Positions 42,266 through 52,000 of a stretch of DNA of 64,000 bases are shown here, piece after piece. The stretch is taken from NCBI GenBank assembly GCA_016200135.1, contig JACQFI010000060.1:1-64000 (forward strand), read 5' to 3'. The notes below the pieces were generated by a model. It saw nothing but the letters and a program-made list of their open reading frames with translations. It had not been told where the DNA came from and searched no databases. Position 1 is the first letter of the stretch. Each line of letters starts with the position of its first letter. The DNA is from Planctomycetota bacterium. GTDB lineage: Bacteria > Planctomycetota > SZUA-567 > H5-PLA8. The position numbers and the translations under genes were made by a program.

Positions 42266-43981
42266 ATGGAAAAGCGCACGCTCCTAACGTTCATGCTGGC
42301 GGCGAGCCTCGCGGCTACCGCGCTTTCAAACGGCCGCGCCGAGAACGCGCCCAGTCTCGCGCCGGGCGCGAAGAGCGCGCCACCGCCGGCCGGCTCGCTG
42401 GACTGGCCGCAATGGCGCGGGCCCAACCGCGACGGCGTTGCACCCGCGTCGCCGAAGCTGCCGGACCAGTGGCCGAGCGGCGGGCCGGCGCTGCTGTGGC
42501 GGAACCAGACCATCGGATCGGGCGCGGACGGCGGCTCCGGCAGCCCGGTGATCGCCGACGGCAAGGTCTACATCTACGCGAACATGACTATTTGCCAGCC
42601 GGGCAAGAAGCTGGTCACCGCGGAGGTGCTCGCCGATTGGGGCTGGACCCCGGACATGCCGCCGGACCTGGCGAAGAAGATCGAAGAAGCGCGCCTCGCG
42701 CCAAAGCGCAAGACGCTGAAGACGCCCGTGGAGATCGAGGCATACGCGAAGGAGTTCGCCGCGTCGCTGGACCCCAAGGACGGCGCAAAGTACGGCGCGC
42801 TCATCAAGAGCCGCTTCGCCCGGGACCCGGGCTTCTTCACGCTGGACGAACTGGGCCGGCTGGCCACGCTGCGCGATAAGGATTTCAAGACCGTCACTGA
42901 GTTCATGGATCAGGTCGAGAAGCTCGCGAGCATGCACCATCGCTACGGCGGCTGCGGCGAGGCGCTGGACGCGGCCATCCGGCAGGTCTTCACGCTGAGC
43001 GACGTGTTCGTCTGCCTGGACGCCGCGACGGGCAAGGAACTCTGGAGGAAGGAACTGCCGGCCGAGGGCCTGGCTTCGTCGCCGCAGTGGGCGCGCTGGG
43101 GCGCGTCGGGCACGCCCGCGGTTGCCGGCGGCCGGCTGATCGTGCAAGGCAGCGTCGCGCTCTACGGCCTGTCCGCCAAAGACGGTGCGCTCGTCTGGAA
43201 GACCAAGACCACCTACAGCAACGCCTCGCCGCTGGTCGCGGGCCGCGTGGTGCTCGCGGGCGCGGAGCCGCGCCAGGGCGACAAGGTGGAAGGACGCATC
43301 GGCGGCGCGCTGAGCGCCTACGACCTCGAGACGGGCAAGCCGCTCTGGCGCGCCAAGGCGGGCAACAGCGGGTGGGGCGGCTCGGTCGCGCCGTGGACCG
43401 GCGGCGGCAAGAACGCCGTCTTCACCATGGGCGGCGGGCTCTTCTGCGTCGATGCCGACAACGGCAACCTGCTGGCCGATACGAACAAGGGCGAGGGCGT
43501 CGATTGCTGGGCGACGCCCGCGGTCGCCGGCGACATCGTCGTCTCGCGCAGCGAGAACGTCACTAAAGCGTACAAGATCGCGCTGCCCAAGATGGAAAAA
43601 CTCTGGGAGAGCAAGAACCGCGGCGGCGATTTCGAGAGCGCCAGCCCGCTGATCTATCAGGGCGCGGTGTACGTCGCGGACCACGGTTCGCTGCGCTGCC
43701 TGGACCTGAAGACCGGCGAGCAGAAATGGATGGCGCCGAACAACGTCAACCCCGAGAGCTCCACGCCGCTGGTGGTGGACGGGAAGCTGATCACGAACGT
43801 CGGCAGCAACCACGCCAAGACGAACGAGACCGTGATGCTGCGCGCCACGCCCGAGAAGTGCGAAGTGCTGGGCCGGATCACGCACCCCGCGGCTGTGTGC
43901 ACTTCGCCCGCGGTCGCCGGAGGCCGCCTGTATGTGCGCCTGAGCGACGGCGTCGCCTGCTATGACCTGACCGCCAAATAA
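42266..43981 (+). CDS. Secreted PQQ-like beta-propeller protein, array member 3
   Basis: A 571-residue protein. A signal peptide (MEKRTLLTFMLAASLAATAL) and a short Pro/Ala linker lead to DWPQWRGPNRDGVAP. The helical insert reads VLADWGWTPDMPPDLAKKIE and contains a MHHRYGG turn. Blades include VFVCLDAATGKELWRKELP, LYGLSAKDGALVWKTKTTY, AYDLETGKPLWRAKAG and CLDLKTGEQKW. The C-terminus is LYVRLSDGVACYDLTAK. GAGAGGAA lies just before the ATG. It begins 45 bases after the previous gene. Function unknown beyond the propeller fold. Confidence 0.85.
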   Translation: MEKRTLLTFMLAASLAATALSNGRAENAPSLAPGAKSAPPPAGSLDWPQWRGPNRDGVAPASPKLPDQWPSGGPALLWRNQTIGSGADGGSGSPVIADGKVYIYANMTICQPGKKLVTAEVLADWGWTPDMPPDLAKKIEEARLAPKRKTLKTPVEIEAYAKEFAASLDPKDGAKYGALIKSRFARDPGFFTLDELGRLATLRDKDFKTVTEFMDQVEKLASMHHRYGGCGEALDAAIRQVFTLSDVFVCLDAATGKELWRKELPAEGLASSPQWARWGASGTPAVAGGRLIVQGSVALYGLSAKDGALVWKTKTTYSNASPLVAGRVVLAGAEPRQGDKVEGRIGGALSAYDLETGKPLWRAKAGNSGWGGSVAPWTGGGKNAVFTMGGGLFCVDADNGNLLADTNKGEGVDCWATPAVAGDIVVSRSENVTKAYKIALPKMEKLWESKNRGGDFESASPLIYQGAVYVADHGSLRCLDLKTGEQKWMAPNNVNPESSTPLVVDGKLITNVGSNHAKTNETVMLRATPEKCEVLGRITHPAAVCTSPAVAGGRLYVRLSDGVACYDLTAK

Positions 43982-44052
43982 CCCGCACGAGCGCCTCCGC
44001 GGTGTATGCTTATTCGATAAGCTTCAACGCGCGGACAAGGCGAGGTGAAACC

Positions 44053-45657
44053 ATGATCGAGATGAAGATCAGGATGGCGGCGGCTTTTATCGTGGTGGCG
44101 TGGATGTGGAGTTGCTCCTTGGCCGTTGCGGCCGAGACCGACTGGCCGCAGTGGCGCGGCCCTAACCGCGACGGCATTGCTCCGGAGAGCCCGAAACTTC
44201 TTGAGGTCTGGCCCGCGGAAGGCCCCAAGCTGCTCTGGAAGAGCACGCCCATGCCCTCCGGCCAGGACGGCGGCCTGGGCAGCGTGGCCGTGGCCGGCGG
44301 CAAGGTTTTCGTGTATGTGAACTGGAAGACCGAGATCCCCATCGAGAAGCGGGTGCTCTCCTCGCAAGCGCTCAATAATCTCGGTTGGACCGCCGATCTG
44401 CCGGAGGAACTGGCGCAAAAGATCGAAGAGGCCCGCCTTTCCGAAAAGCGCACGGGCTTGAAAGGCGAGGAGCTGGCTAAGTACATCAAGGAATTCGTCG
44501 CGGCCAACCTCGAGACGCCGGCGCCGGCGGCCGGGCAGCCCAATCTGGCGCAGAAATACGGGGGCTACGTCAACGCGCGCTTGAACAAGGGCGCGGACGC
44601 GCTGGCTTGGGATGTACTCGCCAAATTGAGCGGCATCCGCGACATGGAGTTTCCCAACTCGGCGGACTTCGAGAAGCTGATGACCGAGATCGGGATCCCC
44701 GAGGCCGCGCGGAAGCAGGTCCAGTGCGCGGCGCCGGCCAAAGGTTCCAACTACCAGGACACGGTGCTCTGTCTGGACGCGGCCACGGGCAAGGAAGTCT
44801 GGAAGCGCGAGTTCCCCGGGCGCGGCTACGACTGGGGCTGCTCGGCGACGCCCACCCTCGCCGGCGACAAGTGCTACATCACGGCCAGCAACGCGCGGCT
44901 CTACTGCCTCTCAGCCAAGGACGGAACCGTCGCGTGGGTCGCGGCCACTAAGAACGGCGGGCGCGATTCGTCTTCGGTGCTGGTGGCCGGCAACGCGGCG
45001 TACGTCTGCGGCGGGGAACTGCTGGCCTTCAATAAGGAGACCGGCCGGCAGCTCTGGAGCCAGCCCAAGGTCCGCGCCACGGAGAACTCGGTGGTGCTCT
45101 GGGCGAACGGCGGCAAGAACTACCTGCTCTGCAACACGCAGGACAAGGTCAACTGCGTGGACCCGGACACCGGCGCGATGCTCTGGCAGGCCGACGGTGG
45201 CGGCTGTACTTCGGCGGCGATCCTCGGCGACAACATGGTGCTGTACAGCGAGCGCGGCCTGCTCGCGTACACGCTCACGCCGCAAGCGGCACAGCCGCTC
45301 TGGTCCAAGAAGGAATGGCATGACCGCGGGGCCAGCGCGATTGTCTATAAGGACTGCGTTTACGTTGTCGGCGGCCGGATCGCCTGCGCGGACCTGAAGA
45401 CCGGCGCCGTGAAATGGGAGAAGCCCGCCGGCGGGGAGATCACCTCGCCGATCATGGCCGACGGCAAAATCATCAGCGGCGTGGACAGTTGCTCGGCGAC
45501 GGTAATCTTCCGGGCTTCGCCGGATAAGTACGAGGAACTCGGCCGCGCCAAGCTGAGCCAGTTGACGTGCTCCTCGCCGGCCATCGCCGGAGGGAAGCTG
45601 TACCTGCGCCTGGTGGACGGCGTCGCCTGCTACGACCTGGGGGCTCCAGAGAAATAG
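44053..45657 (+). CDS. Secreted PQQ-like beta-propeller protein, array member 4
   Basis: A 534-residue protein. The start at 44053 is supported by GAGGTG and by the signal peptide (MIEMKIRMAAAFIVVAWMWS) that begins there. TDWPQWRGPNRDGIAPE follows only 30 residues in. The insert begins ALNNLGWTADLPEELAQKIE, and blades include VLCLDAATGKEVWKREFPG, LYCLSAKDGTVAWVAATKN, AFNKETGRQLWSQPK and CADLKTGAVKWEK. The end is LYLRLVDGVACYDL. Same strand as its neighbours, with 71 and 36 bases between them. Confidence 0.85.
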   Translation: MIEMKIRMAAAFIVVAWMWSCSLAVAAETDWPQWRGPNRDGIAPESPKLLEVWPAEGPKLLWKSTPMPSGQDGGLGSVAVAGGKVFVYVNWKTEIPIEKRVLSSQALNNLGWTADLPEELAQKIEEARLSEKRTGLKGEELAKYIKEFVAANLETPAPAAGQPNLAQKYGGYVNARLNKGADALAWDVLAKLSGIRDMEFPNSADFEKLMTEIGIPEAARKQVQCAAPAKGSNYQDTVLCLDAATGKEVWKREFPGRGYDWGCSATPTLAGDKCYITASNARLYCLSAKDGTVAWVAATKNGGRDSSSVLVAGNAAYVCGGELLAFNKETGRQLWSQPKVRATENSVVLWANGGKNYLLCNTQDKVNCVDPDTGAMLWQADGGGCTSAAILGDNMVLYSERGLLAYTLTPQAAQPLWSKKEWHDRGASAIVYKDCVYVVGGRIACADLKTGAVKWEKPAGGEITSPIMADGKIISGVDSCSATVIFRASPDKYEELGRAKLSQLTCSSPAIAGGKLYLRLVDGVACYDLGAPEK

Positions 45658-45693
45658 CGGGAACCGTGGAAAGAAAGCGGAGGCTTGAACCCA

Positions 45694-47352
45694 ATGGCAA
45701 GAGCGAACAGCACCTGGGCCGTGATGGCTCTGGCCGGCGCAGCACTTCTTTTTCTTGCGAACGGCCATGCGGCAGAGACGCCCGCAAGCGAATGGCCGCA
45801 GTGGCGCGGGCCCAACCGCGACGGCGTCGCGCCCAGCAGTCCCGCGTTGCTCGACGCCTGGCCCAAAGAAGGCCCGCCGCTGGCGTGGAAGTACCCGGTA
45901 TTCCACTGCACGCCCACCGACGGCGGCATGGGCAGCCCGGTCATGGGCGAAGGCAAAGTCGTCGCGTTTTTCAACTTTCACCGCCGCATCCCCAACGATC
46001 CTGAAGGCGTGCGCGTGATCACCGACGAGGTCCTGAAGAAATGGATGTGGCTGCCGGACCTGCCGCCGGACTTGGCGAAGAAGTTCGAGGATGCGTGGCT
46101 GGCTCATAAGACGCGTGACGATCAGGGCGCGGCGCAGGGCAAAGCCTTCGCCGCGACGCTCGAGCCGCAGGTCGCCGAGAAGTACGGGAAGTATCTCGAA
46201 GAGCGCTTCCGGGGCTGGCCGGGCTGCGAGTTCAGTTGGGCGGAACTGACGTATCTGGCCAGCCACAAGGACGACAAGTTCAAGATGGTCGACGATTTCA
46301 ACACCATGGTCGGTAAGGGCGTGGGGATGCATCATCGCGGCGGCGCGCCCGAGCTGTTCGAAGCGGCGCTGAAGCTGGCGTTCAAGGACGCATGGATCGA
46401 CACGACGGTCTGCCTCGACGCTGCCACCGGGAAGGAACTCTGGAAGAAGGAGATGCCGGGCGCGCATCCCAAGTTCTACGCCGACTTCTGCGCCACTTGC
46501 ACGCCGGCCATCGCCGGCGGCAAGGCGTATAGCATGACCACCTCCGGGCTCTTCTGTTACGCGCTCAAGGACGGCGCGGTGGTCTGGCAGGCGAAGGCGG
46601 GCTTTGCGAACTCCGGACCGATGGTGGCCAACGGCGCGGTCTACATCGTCCTGCCCGACGGGCCGACGGCTTTCAACGCCGAGAACGGCCAGCAGCTCTG
46701 GAAACAGTCCAAGCTGGACACGCGCGCGAACAACTCGCTAGTGCCGTGGAACTCCGGCGGGAAGAACTATCTGCTCTGCGCCTCGGCGGGTTCGGGCGGA
46801 AACTTCTTCTGCCTGAATGCGAGCGATGGCCAGATTGTTTGGAGAGCGCCCGAGGAAGGGCGCGGCAGCGTGGGCGAAGGCGTGTACACCACGCCGGTCG
46901 TCGCCGGCGATCAGGCCTACGTTTACTGGGGCAAGCTGCGGCAGTTCAAGCTCTCGCCGGCCGGCGTGGAGGTGGGCGGCAAGTGGGATCTCGGCGGCGG
47001 CGACCGTGACGGCAGCCAGCTCGTCTACCAGGGCTTCGCATACGTCGTTCAGCACGGCGCGTGCAAATGCATGGACGCGAAGAGCGGCGAACTGAAGTGG
47101 TCGCAGCCGAACGGGAACCTCCAGAACAGCCTCTCGTCGCCGATCCTAGCGGACGGCAAGATCATCGCCACGCTGGTCTCCGGCCACGAAGGCGGCGGAA
47201 GCGTGGTGATGTACAAGGCCGCGCCCGGCAAATACGAAGAAGGCGGACGCTTTAATCCGCACGTGGTCGAGTGCAGTTCGCCGGCCATTGCAGGCGGCAA
47301 GCTCTACCTGCGCTGCGAAGACGGCATCTACAGCTACAACCTCGCGAAATAG
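45694..47352 (+). CDS. Secreted PQQ-like beta-propeller protein, array member 5
   Basis: A 552-residue protein. GGAGG ten bases upstream favours ATG 45694 over an in-frame TTG at 45685. The signal peptide (MARANSTWAVMALAGAALLF) is followed by EWPQWRGPNRDGVAPS. The insert contains VLKKWMWLPDLPPDLAKKFE and a MHHRGG turn shared with member 3. Blades include TVCLDAATGKELWKKEMPG, FCYALKDGAVVWQAKAG, AFNAENGQQLWKQ and CMDAKSGELKW. The C-terminus is LYLRCEDGIYSYNL. It closes the array, 251 bases before pilC. Confidence 0.85.
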   Translation: MARANSTWAVMALAGAALLFLANGHAAETPASEWPQWRGPNRDGVAPSSPALLDAWPKEGPPLAWKYPVFHCTPTDGGMGSPVMGEGKVVAFFNFHRRIPNDPEGVRVITDEVLKKWMWLPDLPPDLAKKFEDAWLAHKTRDDQGAAQGKAFAATLEPQVAEKYGKYLEERFRGWPGCEFSWAELTYLASHKDDKFKMVDDFNTMVGKGVGMHHRGGAPELFEAALKLAFKDAWIDTTVCLDAATGKELWKKEMPGAHPKFYADFCATCTPAIAGGKAYSMTTSGLFCYALKDGAVVWQAKAGFANSGPMVANGAVYIVLPDGPTAFNAENGQQLWKQSKLDTRANNSLVPWNSGGKNYLLCASAGSGGNFFCLNASDGQIVWRAPEEGRGSVGEGVYTTPVVAGDQAYVYWGKLRQFKLSPAGVEVGGKWDLGGGDRDGSQLVYQGFAYVVQHGACKCMDAKSGELKWSQPNGNLQNSLSSPILADGKIIATLVSGHEGGGSVVMYKAAPGKYEEGGRFNPHVVECSSPAIAGGKLYLRCEDGIYSYNLAK

Positions 47353-47603
47353 CGGACGCAAGAAGGATCGTCGTTGCACGTGCGCGTGGAATTTCTGCAT
47401 ACAATGCCTCGCAATTTCGCGGCATTTCCATAGATATGACAAAAGATTCAAAGAGTGGCGCGTAACACGTAATCAGGCGGCTGCCATGTCTGAAAACACG
47501 GCGGGCGTCCCACCCCTTCGGCAACTTGTCCGATTATTCATTGCCGCGAGCACGCGGAAGGTTCGTTTACGTGTGCGGTTATTTCTGAGGGAAGGAGTCC
47601 GCC

Positions 47604-48851
47604 ATGCCTACGTTCATCTATGAGGCGATGGACAGCCAGGGCCGCGAGGTGAAGGCGGAGATCGAGGCCGCCTCCGAGAAGGAGGCCGGCGAGAAGATTC
47701 GCGCGCTGAATTTCTTCCCGACCAAGGTTTTCATGAAAGGTGTGCCCGCGGCCGGCGCCACAGCACCCACGGCGACGAGGCCCAAGCCCGCAGGCTTCGC
47801 GTTCGGGTTTGGGGTGGGCTCGAAGCTGCTCTGCCAATTCACGCGCCAGTTTGCGACGCTGATGGACGCGGGCCTGCCCATCGTCCGCACACTTGAGATT
47901 CTGCAGCACCAGACCCGGGCGGGCCTGCTCAAGGACGCGCTGCTGGAGGTGAAGGAGGACGTCGAGGGCGGCTCGGCGCTGTCCGAGGCATTCGGCAAGC
48001 ACCCGCGCATCTTCGACAAGCTTTACGTGAACATGATCAAGGCCGGAGAAGCCGGCGGCATCCTTCCGGAGATCCTACTCAAGCTGGCCGAGTACATGGA
48101 GAAATCGCAGCGCCTGAAGCAGAAGATTATCGGCGCGTTGGTCTACCCGGTGGCCGTGGTCACGATCGCCGCCGGCATCCTCTCACTGATCATGATCTTC
48201 ATCATCCCGCGCTTCGAACAGATGTTCCACGAGATGGGCATGGGCGCGATGCCGCTGCCGACGCAGATCCTGATGGGCGTCGCGAACACGATAGCGGATT
48301 ACTGGTACATCCTGATCTTCACGCCGCTCTTCGCATGGGGCGCGGTCCACTATATCGGCAAGACCCCAAAGGGCCGCTACACGATCGACCTCATTAAACT
48401 CAAGTTCCCAATCTTCGGGAGCATCGTCTCCAAGTCCGCGGTCAGCCGCTTCTGCCGTACCTTGGGCACGCTGCTCCAATCGGGCGTACCAATCCTGAGC
48501 GCGCTCGCGATCATCAAGAACGCGACCGGCAACGCGGTGGTGGCTGGGGCGGTGGATCGCGTCCACAACTCCATCCGCGAAGGCGACACTATCGCCGAGC
48601 CGCTCAAGCACTCGGGCGTCTTCGACGAGCTGGTGGTGAACATGATCGCCGTCGGCGAAGAGACCGGCGAGCTCGACAAGATGCTGATCAAGGTCGCCGA
48701 CACCTACGATGGCCAAGTGGACCTGCTCGTCGGCGCGCTGATGAGCTTGCTCGAACCGGTCCTGATCATCGGCATGGGCATCACCGTCGGTTTCATCGTT
48801 ATCAGCCTCTTCCTGCCGCTGATCATCTTCATGCAGAATCTGACCACGTAG
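47604..48851 (+). CDS. pilC: PilC/GspF-family inner-membrane platform protein
   Basis: A 415-residue platform protein. It starts MPTFIYEAMDSQGREVKAEI, the usual PilC/GspF opening. Two T2SSF domains follow (about 80-200 and 280-405), each with the LLxSGxPxxxAL-type signature (FATLMDAGLPIVRTLEILQH and TLGTLLQSGVPILSALAII). Three transmembrane segments are visible (VAVVTIAAGILSLIMIFII, YILIFTPLFAWGAVHYIG, PVLIIGMGITVGFIVISLF). It is the inner-membrane partner of PilB/PilT, which lie 40 kb away on the other strand. GGAAGGAG precedes the ATG. No pilin or secretin gene is adjacent. Confidence 0.93.
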   Translation: MPTFIYEAMDSQGREVKAEIEAASEKEAGEKIRALNFFPTKVFMKGVPAAGATAPTATRPKPAGFAFGFGVGSKLLCQFTRQFATLMDAGLPIVRTLEILQHQTRAGLLKDALLEVKEDVEGGSALSEAFGKHPRIFDKLYVNMIKAGEAGGILPEILLKLAEYMEKSQRLKQKIIGALVYPVAVVTIAAGILSLIMIFIIPRFEQMFHEMGMGAMPLPTQILMGVANTIADYWYILIFTPLFAWGAVHYIGKTPKGRYTIDLIKLKFPIFGSIVSKSAVSRFCRTLGTLLQSGVPILSALAIIKNATGNAVVAGAVDRVHNSIREGDTIAEPLKHSGVFDELVVNMIAVGEETGELDKMLIKVADTYDGQVDLLVGALMSLLEPVLIIGMGITVGFIVISLFLPLIIFMQNLTT

Positions 48852-48907
48852 CTTCTCTAATTGGCGTGAGAGGTGGCAATCCGCACGTGTGCGCAACTTT
48901 CGTAATA

Positions 48908-48916
48908 TGCTATAAT
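48908..48916 (+). promoter_or_regulatory. Extended -10 promoter upstream of the glycan operon
   Basis: TGCTATAAT gives a perfect TATAAT with the TG extension, in an AT-rich patch; no good -35 is needed for such promoters. Transcription would start near 48923 and give a leader of about 130 bases before the DUF4091 gene. Confidence 0.5.
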
Positions 48917-48962
48917 TAAATGGGTTGTATAGACGATGCCCTTGCTGCTTCCGTCAAGTATT

Positions 48963-48979
48963 TAGTGATTAAATCACTA
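48963..48979 (+). promoter_or_regulatory. 17-bp perfect palindrome, candidate operator
   Basis: TAGTGATT-A-AATCACTA lies about 40 bases downstream of the predicted transcription start. Size and symmetry fit a dimeric repressor. No second copy was noticed in the window. Confidence 0.5.
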
Positions 48980-49054
48980 CGGCGGTGTATATTTGTGGAC
49001 GAGGCGAACGGGCCTCTCTATCCTTATATAGCGTGCAGCGAGGTAAGGGGGGGG

Positions 49055-52000
49055 ATGCAGGCGATGAATCCAACCGCGAACATTGGCAGACTTGGTGCAG
49101 GGACCGCACTGGCGCTGGCCGTGCTGGCGTGTGTGTCGGCGCGCGCGGCCGAAGAGCGCGTCCTCTGCGACTTCGAAGCGCCGGATGGGATGAAGCTCAT
49201 TGAGGGCCGCGATAAGATTCAGCTTGTGGCCGAACACGCCACGCAGGGCAAGCAGGCGGGCAAGATTCCCGGCGGCTTCACATTGACTGCGGGTACCTGG
49301 ACGGGCCTCCCTGCCGACTGGAGCGGCTTCGACCAGTTCCGCCTGGACGTCTTCAACCCCGGCGAACCCGTCAAGGTCTCGGCGTGGATCACCGACAAGG
49401 AAGGCAACGATTACTGGAAGCGCCACAACGCCCAGTTCAATCTCCGTGCGGGCGCGAACACCCTGGTCATCGCCGTCGGCGGGCTCTACCGCGGCGAGAA
49501 AGGCAGCGGCAAGTTCCTCGACCCGAAAGGGATCCAGCAGCTTCTGCTCAGCTTCCCCAAGAGCGACGGCGGGTTCTTCATAGACAACATCGTCCTCGCC
49601 AAGGGCGCAGCGGGCGGCAAGGCCGAGATCAAGGTGCTGGCCGGCTTCGAGGCCGACAAGGAGGCGGGCCTGAAGTGGGCCATCGAGGACTGGCCCGAGG
49701 ACAAGCCCGGGAAGTCGGAGTCCTCGTTCGTCGCCGAGCATGTGACCGAAGGCAAGCGCGCGCTGAAGGTCGTCTTCCGCGCCAACGGCGGCGGCATTCA
49801 CGTTACCGATCTGGCCGACGGCGACTGGAGCAAGTACGACAGCCTGGAGCTCGACTGCTTCAACACGTCCGAGCAGCCGCTCAAGATCTCCGGCTGGTTC
49901 CGCGACGCGGAGGCCGCGCCGAGCGACGGCGATTACTGGAAGCGCCACAACTACCAGACCAACCTCAAGCCCGGCGCGTCCACGATCCGCTTCCCGATGG
50001 GCGGCTTCTACCGCGGCGAGAAAGGCAGCGGAAAGTTCCTCGACACGAAGAAGATGCTCTCCTTCTGTATCTCCTGCTCGAACGTGACGCTGTACCTCGA
50101 TAACCTGCGCCTGGTGAAGGGCGGGGAAGAGGTTGCGGTCGAGGGCCTCAAGGCGTTCGACTTCGGTTCCAAGAACAGCCCCACGTACCCGGGCTTCACC
50201 GCGGTCTCGAACGATACCGATTACAACAAAGCCCAGGGCTACGGCTGTGCCGGCCAGCGCCCGACCGATGCGCGCGACTACGAGCATCCCGACCCGCTCT
50301 TCAGCGACTTTGTGCGCCTGTCCGGCAACGAGACCTTCGCCGTGGACGTGCCGAACGGCGAGTACACGGTCTACGCGGTAATCGATTCGATCGGTTACTG
50401 GGACTACATGCACTGGTCGCACCGCAGCATCGAGGCCAACGGCGTGGAAGTCATCAACGAGAAGGTCAGCGCGGAGCAGTTCCTAAAGGAATTTTACTTC
50501 CGCCATCAGGACGACGAAGACCTGCCCGGCACGGACATCTGGCAGAAGTACATCCAGCGCCGCTTCCAGCCCAAGATCTTCAGCGCGAAGGTTGAGAACG
50601 GGCAACTCAAGCTCGCATTCAAGGGCGACACCTGGGGCCTGACGCTTTGCGCGCTTGTCGTCTACCCCGTGACCCAGAAGGACGCCGGCGCGCGCTGGCT
50701 GGAGCAGCTCGACCGCCGCCGCCGCGAGGACTTCTACACCGCGTTCGCCGAGACCGTCCGCAAGGCGGAGCCCAAGCCGGAACTCAGCGCCGCCGAACAG
50801 TCCGCGGGTTACGCGCTCTTCCGCCGCGACTTGGAGCAGGACATCTACTTCAACTCCGCGCCCGGCGGCGACCCGAAGGACGCGAAGGACGTCAAGATCG
50901 ATTGGGCCGCCTGCCCTGGCGAGTACGCCGCGGCCGACTTTTGCGTCTACCCGCTCAAGGACTGTGGCACGCTGACCGTGATGGCCGGCGACCTGAGCGG
51001 TCCGAACGGCGCGAAGATCTCCGGCGAGGCGGTGCGCATCCGCGCCATCCGCTACAAGTTCAAGCGCATCGGTGGGCGCATCACCAGCGCGTTCGAGTAC
51101 CGCCCGGAGCTGCTCGTGGACTTTAAAGAGTGGCCCGTGCCCGCGAACGTCACGCGGCGCTTCTGGGTCACGGCCAAGGTGCCCGCCGACGCCGCGCCCG
51201 GCGCGTACACGGGCAAGCTCACGCTGAACCTCGCCGGCGGCACGCGCGAGATCCCCATCGCGCTGCAGGTCTACCCGATCAAACTCGACGAGCCCGAGAT
51301 GTCCTTCGGGATGTACGGCGGTTCGGGCCCGACCGCCGGCTGGTGGCCGCAGGACGTGAAGGCCCTGTTCCGCATCGACGAGCGCATCGAGGAAGTGATC
51401 CGCGACCAGCGCGAGCACGGCATGACCGCGCTGACGCCGCCCGCGCCGTCGTTCAAGGGCTTCAAGGACGGCAAGGCCGAGTTCGATTATTCGAACATCG
51501 ACCGCGCCATGGAGCTGCTGCACAAGTACGGCTACCAGCGCACGTGCTTCACCTACGCGAGCATGTTCCGCGTGCACGAAGGCGACCTTGAAGCCGAGTG
51601 CAAGAAACAGTACGGCCTGCCGCTCGAACAGGCGATCAAGCTCGCCTACGAGGAACTCGGGCGGCACGCGAAGGAGAAGAGCTGGCTGCCCATGGCTTGG
51701 GCGCTCGCGGACGAACCGCTTATTCACGGCATCTCCGCGGAGACGGTGATCAAGGTCTTCGAGGCACACCGCAAGGCCGCGCCGCAGATGCAGTTCGTCA
51801 GCGAAGACGCGATGGGCGACCCGGCGCACTACGTCGTCATCCCCGCGATCGACATCGTGAGCGGCAACTCGCCACGCTACAAAGTGGCCGAGGCCGTGAA
51901 GAAGAACAAGAGCCGCTACTGGTACAACAACATCGGCTGCGACCGCCTGACGTTCGGCTGGTTCCTCTGGAAGTCGCGCAAGGAACTCGGCGTCGAGGCG

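Noticed and set aside
31180-47352. PQQ-dependent alcohol or glucose dehydrogenase for the propeller proteins
   Set aside because: The repeat units are PQQ-like, but no typical catalytic Ca site, disulphide pair or cytochrome domain was visible. Only the fold is claimed.
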